From: CAVURW01 sp963743595
Lineage (GTDB): Bacteria > Verrucomicrobiota > Verrucomicrobiia > Methylacidiphilales > UBA1321
Assembly (NCBI GenBank): GCA_963743595.1
Contig: CAVURW010000267.1
Span: forward strand, 1 to 39,834
Direction of reading: 5' to 3'
DNA length: 39,834 bases
The notes beneath the pieces are model-generated. The model searched no databases. It saw only the letters and a program-made list of their open reading frames with translations, and was not told the DNA's origin. The position numbers and the translations under genes were made by a program. Shown in pieces: positions 8,758 through 17,981 of the stretch; the stretch's first letter is position 1, and each line of letters begins with the position of its first letter.

Positions 8758-9980
8758 GGATTTTCGCCCCCGGAGCGCGTATCCAGCTCCTCTAGAATCC
8801 AGGAATCCGGGAACGTTTCGACCCGATAACGCTCCGGGTAGGCCGATTGTTTCGTCATTTGCTTGCCCACGTGGCTCATCATCGGTTCCCATTCCGCTTG
8901 GCAGACCACGTTTTGACCCTCTGGTTTTTCGGTATCGAAAAAGATCACGAAATCGGTCTTCGGCAAGTACGTGACCAAGCCCCGGCTCCAGACGCAACAG
9001 CTCCTCCAGCGTTTGGTTTCGGATTCCTCAAACAAGCGCATTGGTGCCACGTAAATGTCTTTGCCTTCCTTTTGATGCAACTGATCCATCAACGTTTTTT
9101 GCGCCTCATACTCGTTGGCATTGGCTCGCATGCTCAGGTGATAGAACTCGTCGAAAGCCGGGGTATCTCCATCCGGAAGCCACGGTTTCCACGAGCCGTC
9201 ATCGGCTAAAACCAGGAACCGCGGAGCCAGCGGGCGTGGCTCTTCCAGCACCTTATTAACGAGTTGCAGCAGTAACGTGTGATTCTCCGCGTCCGCCGAT
9301 CCCGAGATAAAAACCGAGTTCCGATTTACCGGAATGGCAATCGGTCTGCCCTTCACCTCCAGCCACTGGAACAGCTCCGGCAAAACGAATCGCGAAGGCG
9401 CGTAGCAATCGCTCCACGGCCCCGCATAGAGACCCGGTTGGATTTGAATCATCTCGGGCCCGGTGATCTTTCGAAGGTTGTCCGTGGCGAGCTCAAACGC
9501 CTGTTCAAAGCTAATACCGCACTTCGCTAGGTCATCATCGTTCGCATCGCGCATGGAGGTGGGGCTATCGATGACCAAGTGCAGCAGGAGATGTTCGGTG
9601 AGCGGTTGACTCGGCACTCGCAGCGGATCCTTACCCGCCAATCGCGCACGCAGATTGAGGATCTCGGCTAAGATTCTCTCACGTACACAGGGCAGTAAGC
9701 GCTGTTTCAAATCATCCGGAGTCAGGCTCTCGTGCTGCTCTTTGCCCTCGATTACGGTTCCGACGACCCGTTCGATCACCAAATGCCGATCACTGGCTGA
9801 CAGCTGTTGATGTTCTTGATACACATTCGCCAGGAACAGCGTCACCTCACCGAACCCGATGGAAAATGTCTCCTTCCGGTAAACCGGCTTCTCTCTACCT
9901 CCGGCGCGAACGTACGTCGCGATCACAGCCTGGGCAAAGTCGTCCTTTGGATCGGATTTTCCAAACCACCGGGAGAACAT
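8754..9980 (-). CDS. DUF1444-like (YtpQ-like) hypothetical protein
   Basis: 408 residues, soluble, without a signal peptide or membrane segment. It starts MFSRWFGKSDPKDDFAQAV. Repeated blocks such as VTLFLANVYQEHQQLS, LLHLVIDSPTSM and the tail FVIFFDTEKPEGQNVVCQAEW resemble DUF1444 proteins (Bacillus YtpQ), for which no reaction is known. I rely on general resemblance, so the family name is tentative. It is monocistronic and ends 4 bases inside the MFS gene on the opposite strand, so the two 3' ends overlap. A gap of 48 bases separates its start from the hemL stop. Confidence 0.5.
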   Translation of the reverse strand: MFSRWFGKSDPKDDFAQAVIATYVRAGGREKPVYRKETFSIGFGEVTLFLANVYQEHQQLSASDRHLVIERVVGTVIEGKEQHESLTPDDLKQRLLPCVRERILAEILNLRARLAGKDPLRVPSQPLTEHLLLHLVIDSPTSMRDANDDDLAKCGISFEQAFELATDNLRKITGPEMIQIQPGLYAGPWSDCYAPSRFVLPELFQWLEVKGRPIAIPVNRNSVFISGSADAENHTLLLQLVNKVLEEPRPLAPRFLVLADDGSWKPWLPDGDTPAFDEFYHLSMRANANEYEAQKTLMDQLHQKEGKDIYVAPMRLFEESETKRWRSCCVWSRGLVTYLPKTDFVIFFDTEKPEGQNVVCQAEWEPMMSHVGKQMTKQSAYPERYRVETFPDSWILEELDTRSGGENP

Positions 9981-10028
9981 CGCGTGATGGTCACCCTCCC
10001 AGGAGAAAAGTCAAGAATCCTTAGACGA

Positions 10029-11321
10029 TTAGCGACTCAATTCGAGTGCTTTTTGCAGGGCAGCCGCGGTTGCATCGATATCCGCCTCGGTGTGAGCGGT
10101 GCTGATGAAGCCGGTCTCGAACTGCGACGGCGCGATATACACACCCGAATCGAGCAGTGAGTGGAACACCTTCTTGAACCGCTCTAAATCGCTCCGCATC
10201 GCTTCCTCCAGGCGAGTGACCGGCCCAGCCGTAAAGAACAGACAAAACATCGAGCCGTAACGATAAAACACGTAATCAGTTCCGGTCGCCTTCAACGCGG
10301 CGCGTACCCCCGATTCCATCCGTGCACCCAGGCCTTCCAGACGATTAAAAGCATTCTGTTCCTCAAGTAATTCCAATTGCGCCAAGCCCGCAGCCATGGC
10401 CAGCGGATTGCCCGAAAGCGTGCCTGCCTGATAGACGGGCCCGAGAGGCGCGACGCAATCCATGATCTCACGCTTGCCGCCGAATGCCCCGACCGGCAAC
10501 CCGCCTCCGATGACTTTCCCGAAACAGGAGAGGTCCGGCGTGATTCCCAGCAGGCCCTGCGCCCCCGCTTTACCCAGGCGGAAACCGGTCATCACCTCAT
10601 CGAAAATCAAAACAGTACCCGATTCCGTGCAGAGCTTTCGCATCAATTCCAAGTAACCGGGCAGCGGTGGAATCATCCCCGCATTGGCAGGGATCGGCTC
10701 GACGATGACTGCAGCGATCTCGGAACCGTGCGCTCGGAAGACCTCTTTCAGCGCGTCGCTGTCATTGAAAGGTAGGCAGAGGGTCAACGCGGCCAGTGCA
10801 GCCGGAATTCCCGCGCTATCGGGTTGGCCGAGCGTCAGAGCGCCGGAACCGGCTTTGACCAAAAGTGAATCGACGTGGCCGTGGTAGCAGCCCTCGAACT
10901 TCACCACCTTATCTCGCCGCGTGAATCCGCGTGCAAGGCGAATCGCGCTCATTGTCGCCTCTGTACCGCTATTCGTAAAACGCACCTTCTCGACCGAGGG
11001 CACCCACTCGCAAATCTTCCGGCCCAGTTCCGCCTCGCGCCCATGCGGAATCCCGAAGCTCATGCCGCGCTCTGCCGCCTCCTGCACCGCTTTCACCACG
11101 CGAGGATGGGCATGGCCGTGAATTGAGGGGCCCCAAGTGCACACGTAATCGATGTACTCATTTCCATCCGCGTCCTCCACCTTCGAGCCATACGCACGCT
11201 TCACAAAAAACGGCGAACCGCCCACGGCCCGAAACGCCCGCACCGGCGAGTTCACTCCACCCGGCAAATACTTTAACGCCTCCGCAAACAATGCTTCCGA
11301 CTGAACTCGCGACTTGGTCAT
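10029..11321 (-). CDS. hemL: Glutamate-1-semialdehyde 2,1-aminomutase
   Basis: 430 residues, the normal family length. It is a PLP fold-type I class-III aminotransferase. The N-terminus has FAEALKYLPGGVNSPVRAF. The cofactor-binding block is VRFTNSGTEATMSAIRLARG, then FEGCYHGHVDSLLVKAGSG, VLIFDEVMTGFRLG (Asp to the pyridine N) and the Schiff-base lysine in CFGKVIGGGLPVGAFGG. It converts glutamate-1-semialdehyde to 5-aminolevulinate in the C5 tetrapyrrole pathway. It is flanked by unrelated genes, with no other heme genes nearby. Confidence 0.96.
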   Translation of the reverse strand: MTKSRVQSEALFAEALKYLPGGVNSPVRAFRAVGGSPFFVKRAYGSKVEDADGNEYIDYVCTWGPSIHGHAHPRVVKAVQEAAERGMSFGIPHGREAELGRKICEWVPSVEKVRFTNSGTEATMSAIRLARGFTRRDKVVKFEGCYHGHVDSLLVKAGSGALTLGQPDSAGIPAALAALTLCLPFNDSDALKEVFRAHGSEIAAVIVEPIPANAGMIPPLPGYLELMRKLCTESGTVLIFDEVMTGFRLGKAGAQGLLGITPDLSCFGKVIGGGLPVGAFGGKREIMDCVAPLGPVYQAGTLSGNPLAMAAGLAQLELLEEQNAFNRLEGLGARMESGVRAALKATGTDYVFYRYGSMFCLFFTAGPVTRLEEAMRSDLERFKKVFHSLLDSGVYIAPSQFETGFISTAHTEADIDATAAALQKALELSR

Positions 11322-11469
11322 GTGCCGTTGAATTTCGTAGCAGACTGGGCAGATGTCCAGTTTACATTCGAGCTACCAGATGAGATCAAGGCTATTGGTG
11401 AAACGGCACGACGGGATTAAGGATTCCGGTGCATGTCATAAGCGGGAGCGGGCGAGCACTTGCAATCGC

Positions 11470-11715
11470 CTAAGACTCCGCACCCTCAACTTCACAAACG
11501 ACCATCGGACGCCCCTTCAAAACATAGTTATTCAACCATTGAATTGCTTGAACACCGGCTTCATGGGTCTTCATCGTCACAAAGGCGAAACCGCGTGGCC
11601 GACCTCGATCATCAACGATAAGCTCCCCCTTAGCGAGTCCGCCGTCCTTGCTAAAAAGCTCGATAATTTCTCCTTCGGTAACGCCAAAATCCAAGTTTCC
11701 AATGTAAAGCTTCAT
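11470..11715 (-). CDS. Small RRM-type RNA-binding protein
   Basis: 81 residues from the ATG at 11715 (a TTG one codon upstream is an alternative). The whole protein is one RNA-recognition motif: RNP2 is KLYIGNLDF at the N-terminus and RNP1 is RGFAFVTM at about residues 41-48, with the usual beta-alpha-beta-beta-alpha-beta spacing and a short acidic tail. Such single-RRM proteins bind single-stranded RNA and are often cold- or stress-regulated. There is no partner gene nearby. Confidence 0.88.
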   Translation of the reverse strand: MKLYIGNLDFGVTEGEIIELFSKDGGLAKGELIVDDRGRPRGFAFVTMKTHEAGVQAIQWLNNYVLKGRPMVVCEVEGAES

Positions 11716-11931
11716 CAAGAAAAGATTCGCAGGTTCTCGTTCAAAGATGGAAGAAAAAAGTGATAGGGAGACATGAAACTAGCCAAGAGCTTGGTGAGAC
11801 GACCCATCGGGATTCAGTATCTTTTCCCTGGGATTGGTTGGCGATGTTCTATATGGTTTCATCTGGGAAAACTATCGTGACAGGGTTTGAACAACAGGCC
11901 GGAGCGGGGAAACGGTTGACTCCATAATATT

Positions 11932-12384
11932 ATGTATAACGAAATACGAATGGATGTGTTCTATGCTGAGCAAAAGGACTTAATGGAAACACTCTTAGAA
12001 CGTTTTCCACCATACGTTCATAAGGGGTATGACGGTACAGTTACGGCCTTTATAGTTGAAGATCGAGAGGATAACCCAAAAGTTCAGCAGGTGCTCAGTC
12101 ATATTCAATCTTTGGGATATGAATTTGAATCTCGTCCGAAAGATCTTTCTAAAAAAGTACATCTACAGCGGACAATCTTCTACGAGGAATCGGATTGTGA
12201 TCGGGCCGATTTCGTCAGGGCTATGAGGATAAAGTATTCAAAAGTGGGTGCAATGGGATTTATTCGGAATGGACACCAACGCTACGATGTGCGCTGGATT
12301 TACTTTGGACAGCGGTTATATCAGTATTGGAAGAAAAATTTAGGTGATATGACGTGGTATCCTCTATTTTTATCTGAATTATGA
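11932..12384 (+). CDS. Hypothetical protein, unknown family
   Basis: 150 residues, soluble, rich in aromatic and charged residues (ends DMTWYPLFLSEL). I do not recognise it. The C-terminal half (MRIKYSKVGAMGFIRNGHQR then DVRWIYFGQRLYQYWKKN) looks like an alpha/beta fold. Codon use is AT-richer than the neighbours. The stop overlaps the next start as ATGA, so the two are probably co-translated. Together with the next two genes it forms a patch that looks foreign. An immunity-protein-like role is possible but unsupported. Confidence 0.55.
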   Translation: MYNEIRMDVFYAEQKDLMETLLERFPPYVHKGYDGTVTAFIVEDREDNPKVQQVLSHIQSLGYEFESRPKDLSKKVHLQRTIFYEESDCDRADFVRAMRIKYSKVGAMGFIRNGHQRYDVRWIYFGQRLYQYWKKNLGDMTWYPLFLSEL

Positions 12385-12614
12385 TTCCAAAAGATCAACA
12401 GCCAACTGGTTTTTACTCGTTTATTCAAACGCTTCAGCGACAAGATATTCCGCTATGGGAAGTGGCGGAAGTGATCAATTGTCTGGATGCCTTTGGTGAG
12501 GAAACCATCGAAGGGGCAGATTTTCGTGAGGGGTACAAACGCAACGCTGTTTTAAGGGCGAAGGTCGCTGCGCGTTGGCCGCGTCAATCGGCTTACAGAT
12601 CGGGTAAGTTATAG
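12381..12614 (+). CDS. Small hypothetical protein coupled to the gene before
   Basis: 77 residues. The ATG lies within the upstream stop (ATGA overlap), good evidence for a real, translationally coupled gene. The sequence MIPKDQQPTGFYSFIQTL followed by WEVAEVINCLDAFG suggests a compact helical protein. The basic C-terminus (KVAARWPRQSAYRSGKL) is unlike the acidic middle. No family recognised. Confidence 0.5.
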   Translation: MIPKDQQPTGFYSFIQTLQRQDIPLWEVAEVINCLDAFGEETIEGADFREGYKRNAVLRAKVAARWPRQSAYRSGKL

Positions 12615-12719
12615 AAATATGACTGACCAATTTGAGATCGGTAATCTCAGCCCAGAATCCAAGTACATGGGCTATGACGAAAACCAAATATTATCACGTT
12701 CACGTTCAGAGGTAGTTCT

Positions 12720-13250
12720 ATGCTTAAAATCTCTGCTATATTTATACTGTTTTATCTTGGGATGTCGGATCTATTTGGTGTAGACACCTCGCTACCACCA
12801 AACTTATCTTGGGAGGCACATTCAGAAGGCATTGCTTTTGCTGTAGTATTAGACCAATCCACAGATCAAAAGCCGCTTGCCGATGTAATTCGATTTTATA
12901 TTAAAAATATATCGAATAAAAATCTTCAGTATAGCCATAATGATCTAGATAACGATTGTCAGATAATAATAATAGATGGAGCAAGCATCTATCCACTTCA
13001 TCCCCGTCACGAGGGGCGAGAAGGTCTGATAGAAACCCATGTATTAATGGCCATTCTAATAAAGCCTGGTGATACGATTTCCTTTAATATTAAACTTTCC
13101 TCAAATGACTTGAGTAAGGTGATATCTTTTCCAATCAAGTGTCAATTTCATATATTTGACCCTGTCGCATTCAAGGACTATCTGATAGAGTCGAAGCCAG
13201 GCTTCGTACAACATATTCCTACATCGAGCCACTCCCCGCAGAAAAGCTGA
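12720..13250 (+). CDS. Secreted hypothetical protein
   Basis: 176 residues with an AGAGG Shine-Dalgarno upstream of the ATG. The N-terminus is a signal peptide (MLKISAIFILFYLGMSDLFG). The mature part has alternating beta-type strands (ISWEA-like, VIRFYIKNISNKNLQY, CQIIIIDGASIYPLH, LIKPGDTISFNIKLS), suggesting a beta-sandwich domain of the type found in periplasmic or surface proteins. It is notably AT-rich (runs such as ataataataga near 12965) compared with its neighbours. Function unknown. Confidence 0.6.
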   Translation: MLKISAIFILFYLGMSDLFGVDTSLPPNLSWEAHSEGIAFAVVLDQSTDQKPLADVIRFYIKNISNKNLQYSHNDLDNDCQIIIIDGASIYPLHPRHEGREGLIETHVLMAILIKPGDTISFNIKLSSNDLSKVISFPIKCQFHIFDPVAFKDYLIESKPGFVQHIPTSSHSPQKS

Positions 13251-13295
13251 AGGCGTTTGCTGCTGATAGCCTATCCTATGCTACAGTAACCGCTC

Positions 13296-14471
13296 ATGCA
13301 GAATCGTCGTTTGGGAGTCATGTTAGTCGGCGGATTTTTCGGAGCGGGCAAGAGCTCGCTGCTTCATCATTTTTTGAGCGAGCAAAAGGGTGGGTATCAG
13401 GCGGTGGTGGTGGAGGCTTGTGGAGCGATCAACCACGATGCGCTGGCCTTTCGCGGGCTCCTGGGCGCGCGGCGACGCCTATACGATTTGGTTTTGCCCG
13501 TTCCGTCGCTATTGACCGGGAGCGCGCTGGTTCCGTGGCTGAATGATCGGCTTCGGGAAATCACGCAAGCTGGGCTCTACGAACGGGTCTGGATCGAGCT
13601 GAGTGGTGTGACCGATATACGAGGGTTGGCTCGGGAATTTCGGGTGTTGCCCGATCAACCGGAGGGTCTCTCGCGATTCGCCTATTTAATGCACGCGGTG
13701 GTGGTGGTGGACGGACTCGATTTCCTGCGAGATGTGGTGGTCGCAGCGCAGCGCAAGCAACCGGGGCCGTGGGTGGATTTCCATCATTCTCAAGTGGAGA
13801 GTGCGACTGTGGTTATTCTAAATAAGTGCGATTTGATGGATGACGAAGAGCGTGGGCGGTGCCAGCGGCTTTTGCGCGTGATGAACCCGGATGCGCTTAT
13901 TATTGAGACCGATTACGGGGAGGTGCCCCCGGAGATTTGGGATAAGCCCGGGACCTTGCAACAGGCCGGTCTAGCGACGGAGCGCCTGCTCCGGCTCAGC
14001 CCTGACGGCGGTGTAGCGGAGATTCCGCGACCCGGCGGCGCGGTGGAGTGTGGTGCGTTACAGGTGTGGCGGCCATTACATCCCAAGCGATTCTGGGATT
14101 GGTTTGAACAAGAACATCGGGGGTTGTTGCGTGTGAAGGGCCTTATCTGGCTGGCGACACGAAATCAGGTGGTCGGCGGGATTTCACGTACAACATGGGA
14201 AAACTCCTGCGGTGGCGCGGGCTTTTGGTGGGCGGCGCTTCCTAAAGACGACTGGCCGGAGGCTGAGGAGCGGCTGCAGGGGATCCGCCAGGTGTGGACA
14301 AAGCCATACGGTGATCGTCGCCAGGAACTGACGATCATTTGTAATCCCGGCGCGCTGGAGGCCGTGGTGGAGTCGTTAAAGACCTCTCTTTTAACCGATG
14401 ATGAGCTGGCTGCAGGTCCCGATGAATGGATGCGATGGGAGGATCCGTTTCCGGTGTGGGATCTAGAGTGA
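13296..14471 (+). CDS. G3E (CobW/YciC-like) GTPase without CxCC motif
   Basis: 391 residues. The P-loop is VGGFFGAGKSSLLHHFL at the N-terminus, a switch-like region is ERVWIELSGVTD, and the guanine specificity motif is VVILNKCDLM, as in G3E GTPases that deliver metal to proteins or cofactors. A C-terminal CobW_C-like domain (ECGALQVWRPLHPKRFWDWF onward) is present. The family's metal-binding CxCC motif, expected about 40 residues after the P-loop, is absent: the corresponding stretch reads LYDLVLPVPSLLTG. The N-E-x-G motif is also altered (VVVEACGAINHD). It may bind another ligand or use other residues. It is convergent with the next gene (1 base between stops). Confidence 0.75.
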   Translation: MQNRRLGVMLVGGFFGAGKSSLLHHFLSEQKGGYQAVVVEACGAINHDALAFRGLLGARRRLYDLVLPVPSLLTGSALVPWLNDRLREITQAGLYERVWIELSGVTDIRGLAREFRVLPDQPEGLSRFAYLMHAVVVVDGLDFLRDVVVAAQRKQPGPWVDFHHSQVESATVVILNKCDLMDDEERGRCQRLLRVMNPDALIIETDYGEVPPEIWDKPGTLQQAGLATERLLRLSPDGGVAEIPRPGGAVECGALQVWRPLHPKRFWDWFEQEHRGLLRVKGLIWLATRNQVVGGISRTTWENSCGGAGFWWAALPKDDWPEAEERLQGIRQVWTKPYGDRRQELTIICNPGALEAVVESLKTSLLTDDELAAGPDEWMRWEDPFPVWDLE

Positions 14472-14472
14472 G

Positions 14473-15615
14473 TTAGTTCGAAACGACGGTAAACTTCCCG
14501 TCTTTAACCGTCCAAACAACAAAGCCGGGCTGTTTCAAATCGCCTTTGGAGTCGAACTCAATCGTTCCTAATGTGGTATCGAAGGGCGTCGATTTCATGA
14601 TCGCGGTCACTTTATCTGGATCGGTCGTTCCCGCTTTTTGGATCGCCGTGAAAAGCACGTTGGCGGCGTCGTAGCCGTAGACGGAATAGGCCCCTTCTGC
14701 CTGATGATAAGTGGCCATGTATTTATCCAGAAACGGCTTGGCGGCGGGGAGAGATCGGTAGTCTTTACCGAACGTGAGAAACACGCCGGATTGAGCCGCG
14801 TTACCGGACGTATCGATAAAGTTTTGGTCGTAGCAACCATCGCCGCTCAGAAACGGCAGGTTCAGGTTTTCCTGGCGAAGCTCAACGAGGAGCGGGCCAC
14901 CCTGGCCATACATACCACCCCAGAAAAGCGCTTGAGCACCGGAGCTTTTTATGAGCGCGATTTCGCTGTGGAAGTCGCGATCATCTTTACCAATTCCCTG
15001 ATAGAGAACCACGGTTCCGCCCTTGGCTTCAAAGGTCTTCTTGACCTCGTCCGCCAGGCCTTGTCCGTAGGCCGATTTATCATCCATGATCGCGATTTTG
15101 GTCGCTTTGAGAACATCGGCAGCGTAACTGCCGGAGACTGCGCCTTGCTGATCGTCGCGCCCACAAATGCGGAAGACGTACGGGAACCCTTGGTCCGTGA
15201 GCTTCGGGTTCGTGGAGGCGGGGGAGATCTCGATGACGTGCCCGTCGTTGTACTTGCTGGAAGCGGGTATGGAGCAGCCTGAATTGAAATGCCCGATCAC
15301 GGCGACGACACCCGCATCGACCAAGTTCTGAGCGACCGCACTCGCTTTATCGGGCTGGCCTTCGTCGTCATAAACTATTGCCTCAATCTTTTTCCCAAGC
15401 AGTCCGCCCTTAGCGTTCCACTCGTCGATGGCGATTTGCGAGCCGCGAATGGGCGCTTCACCGATGGCGGCGTCCGAGCCGCTACGAACTCCGGCCAAGC
15501 CGATCTTAATAGTCGAGGCACTGGCGCTCGAGTTGGCGCTGTTCTGGCAACCCGTGAGCCAAGTGATGGAAACGAGCAGGACCCAGGTAAGGGGAGAAGC
15601 GAGAAATTTTAGCAC
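14473..15615 (-). CDS. Branched-chain amino-acid ABC transporter binding lipoprotein
   Basis: 380 residues, GTG start. The N-terminus is a lipoprotein signal with the lipobox LTGC followed by a Ser/Ala linker. The mature protein has Peripla_BP_6 (LivJ/LivK) features: IKIGLAGVRSGSDAAIGEAP, AIDEWNAKGGLLGKKIEAIV, VIGHFNSGCSIPASSKYNDG, ISPASTNPKLTDQGFPYVFR, AIMDDKSAYGQGLADEVKKT, and the C-terminal YDAANVLFTAIQKAGTTDPD. It would bind leucine-type amino acids, amides or similar ligands in the periplasm. No permease or ATPase genes (livHMGF) are adjacent, so it is an orphan here; its partners must lie elsewhere or it acts as a sensor. Confidence 0.92.
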   Translation of the reverse strand: MLKFLASPLTWVLLVSITWLTGCQNSANSSASASTIKIGLAGVRSGSDAAIGEAPIRGSQIAIDEWNAKGGLLGKKIEAIVYDDEGQPDKASAVAQNLVDAGVVAVIGHFNSGCSIPASSKYNDGHVIEISPASTNPKLTDQGFPYVFRICGRDDQQGAVSGSYAADVLKATKIAIMDDKSAYGQGLADEVKKTFEAKGGTVVLYQGIGKDDRDFHSEIALIKSSGAQALFWGGMYGQGGPLLVELRQENLNLPFLSGDGCYDQNFIDTSGNAAQSGVFLTFGKDYRSLPAAKPFLDKYMATYHQAEGAYSVYGYDAANVLFTAIQKAGTTDPDKVTAIMKSTPFDTTLGTIEFDSKGDLKQPGFVVWTVKDGKFTVVSN

Positions 15616-15668
15616 GGGCCTTTGTATCGACCATTTCAGGGGGACTGGTCAATGGCAAATCGAGCGCC

Positions 15669-16796
15669 TCACGGATAACTGGGGTCGAAGACGAACGAAA
15701 CCCGCTTATTCTGAATGATTCGCCACGAAAGCGGTCCGCTGGAGACAGGTAGCCTGATGCTCTGCGGATGATCAGCGGGCGAGAAGTGGGCTGAGTAATC
15801 GGTTGCGGTGAGCGTCACCTCCGACTCGGGCTCGATTGTCATCGTTACGAGAAGTTTCGGCTCGTTTCCTGTGATATCGATTTGTACACCGTGGTCGTTC
15901 CAAGACTGCTTAAAATTAGGCTTAAGCGACTTGAGATCCGGCAAAGAATCGAAATGGGAATAGACCAAGTCGACATTCAAGCCGCATGGGCCGTCCTGTG
16001 TCCAGGCGGGATCAGAAAAGTGGTAGAAAAGGTCGGGACCCAGTTGGCGGTCGAACCAGCCAGCACGTTCATTCGCACTGTTCGCTGACGTCAGTGTGGT
16101 ATTGACGATAATCCACGGTCGCGCGCTGGGTTGATTGAGCGCAATATCGGCCTCGGTAACGAATTCATTGATATCCGCAAGCGCGGGTAAACGCGACATC
16201 ACCCGGGTAACGGGACTCGGGCGCATGCCGAAGGAGCCCCTTAAATAATCGGCCAATGTGGCCGAGCTTTTCCCGAAGAAAAGCGGTGGCTCCATATTGG
16301 CGATAACGCTGTTCAGGGTCACATCGCAATCCGAGAAATGCTGGGTCTCCGGCAAGTAACCGAGAGACCACGAACGATGGGGCGGCTTAAGCGGGTTGGC
16401 GGTTACGAACGCTGTCGATTCGATGAGTGTATCGCTGGGAGTAATCGAATAAAATCGCCAGTATAAGACCGGCGCGTTTTGGGGAGGGTTCAAAAGCGTG
16501 GCCGTGAAGTGATCTTTCATGAAATCGACCGGGGTCAGTCGAGTCGTTGGGCCGTTCGGTGAATCGGAAACGGAGGCGGCAATCACATTTTTTACATCGG
16601 GGCCTGAGGTGACTTTACCCTTCAGGACCAGCGATGTGTCCGAGGTGGTGATTCCGGTGATTTCGTAGGTCGAGTGATCGAGCAAGACCTCGAATGGCGG
16701 TTTCGAAAGAGCAGGCGCACTGAGCCGCCAAAACAATAGTGCGCACGCGATGGCGAAGAGCCCCCAATGCCACCTCTGTGCGATCCGATTGTACAT
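15669..16796 (-). CDS. Hypothetical membrane-anchored or secreted protein
   Basis: 375 residues. One N-terminal hydrophobic segment (WGLFAIACALLFWRLSAPAL) acts as an anchor or uncleaved signal. The rest looks like a beta-rich extracytoplasmic protein: Ser/Thr-rich, with strands such as TSDTSLVLKGKVTSG and KLLVTMTIEPESEVTLTATD. No domain family recognised. It lies 10 bases upstream of the start side of ribD's stop and 53 bases before the LivJ-like gene; whether these form an operon is uncertain. Confidence 0.6.
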   Translation of the reverse strand: MYNRIAQRWHWGLFAIACALLFWRLSAPALSKPPFEVLLDHSTYEITGITTSDTSLVLKGKVTSGPDVKNVIAASVSDSPNGPTTRLTPVDFMKDHFTATLLNPPQNAPVLYWRFYSITPSDTLIESTAFVTANPLKPPHRSWSLGYLPETQHFSDCDVTLNSVIANMEPPLFFGKSSATLADYLRGSFGMRPSPVTRVMSRLPALADINEFVTEADIALNQPSARPWIIVNTTLTSANSANERAGWFDRQLGPDLFYHFSDPAWTQDGPCGLNVDLVYSHFDSLPDLKSLKPNFKQSWNDHGVQIDITGNEPKLLVTMTIEPESEVTLTATDYSAHFSPADHPQSIRLPVSSGPLSWRIIQNKRVSFVFDPSYP

Positions 16797-16805
16797 CCGA
16801 ACGAT

Positions 16806-17855
16806 CTATAGCAGAGCGCGAAAGAATAGGTCAGCACCGATTCGCGTCACCGAGCGGCAGAGCATTTTAAGCCCGCTGGGCAGAGGTAATAGCGTCCGTT
16901 TAGACGTGCGCATAAATGCGGGCGCGACGAAGAAGGCGACCTCATTGACGAGGTTGCAACGGAACGCTTCCGTCAAGACACGTGCGCCGCCTTCAATGAG
17001 TAGGCTGGAGATTTTCATCGCGCCCAATTGTGGAAGAATCTTTTCAAGTGATTGATTTTCGAAGAGCAATGTGCGGCTGCGGTATTCGTCGGAGAACAGA
17101 TGGAGATCCCGGGGAATCTTATCGGCCGAGCGTGTCATTACAATGCGATAGGGCTGTTCCTTCGCGATCTTCGGTGCGCCGGGGTGAGGTCGCTCGGCCA
17201 GGCGAATGGTGAGCTTGGGGTTATCGTCGCGGGCCGTTTGAGCCCCCACGAGAATGGCATCGGAACACCAGCGGAGAAGGTGCGCACGTCGCAGCGATTG
17301 AGGCGAGGTGAGCCAACGGCTATCGGCGGGAGGGGCGGTGATTCGGCCATCGAGCGAGAGGGCAACTTTAGCGATAATGTAGGGTCGACCGGTGGTGATG
17401 AAGTGGTTAAACGGGCGATTCAACGCCATCGATTCGGTCGCAAGCAATCCATGCGAGACGTCGATGCCCTGGTGACGCAGTAACAAGCAGGCGTGGCCGA
17501 CATGGTGGGGATTCGGGTCCGTGGCGGCGTAGACCACACGTCGAATTTTCGAGGCGACGATTAAATCGGTGCAGGGAGGCGTGCGACCGTGAGTGGAACA
17601 GGGCTCGAGCGTGACGTAGAGGGTCGCGCCTTCCGGGGAATGGCCGCGTTGTTTCGCGTTTGCCACAGCGTTTACCTCGGCGTGAGGGAGCCCCGCTTTC
17701 TGGTGGTAACCATGACCGATAACCTTGCCATTTTTGACAAGGACAGCGCCGACCATCGGATTCGGCAAGGTGAGGCCTCGACCGAGTGTGGCCAGGCGCA
17801 GCGCGAGAGACATGAAGTGGTGATCGAACCGGGCTTGAGTGGCGTGCGACGGCAT
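16806..17855 (-). CDS. ribD: Riboflavin biosynthesis deaminase/reductase
   Basis: 349 residues from the ATG at 17855; an upstream in-frame ATG at 17909 would add 18 basic residues that do not look like the family. N-terminal deaminase domain: NPMVGAVLVKNGKVIGHGYH, the zinc motifs HAEVNAV and LEPCSTHGRTPPC, and then PNPHHVGHACLLLRHQGIDV. C-terminal reductase domain: FITTGRPYIIAKVALSLDGR, the SRWLTS motif and LLIEGGARVLTEAF. It catalyses the second and third steps of riboflavin synthesis from GTP. No ribE/ribA/ribH genes are nearby. Confidence 0.94.
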   Translation of the reverse strand: MPSHATQARFDHHFMSLALRLATLGRGLTLPNPMVGAVLVKNGKVIGHGYHQKAGLPHAEVNAVANAKQRGHSPEGATLYVTLEPCSTHGRTPPCTDLIVASKIRRVVYAATDPNPHHVGHACLLLRHQGIDVSHGLLATESMALNRPFNHFITTGRPYIIAKVALSLDGRITAPPADSRWLTSPQSLRRAHLLRWCSDAILVGAQTARDDNPKLTIRLAERPHPGAPKIAKEQPYRIVMTRSADKIPRDLHLFSDEYRSRTLLFENQSLEKILPQLGAMKISSLLIEGGARVLTEAFRCNLVNEVAFFVAPAFMRTSKRTLLPLPSGLKMLCRSVTRIGADLFFRALL

Positions 17856-17981
17856 AGGCCGGGCAAGTCTAACACGAATGTGGGCCCTCGACCAAGCATG
17901 AGGAGTCATCGACCTTGCAAGCGTCGTGCTTAGTGCAAATTGTTCACTCTCAACATGTTTCCATGTCGACGGGAGTCCGCG

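Noticed and set aside
12619..12783. 54-codon open frame between two unknown genes
   Set aside because: Its 3' half overlaps the signal peptide of the next gene in another frame, which explains its hydrophobic end. No ribosome-binding site. Unlikely to be real.
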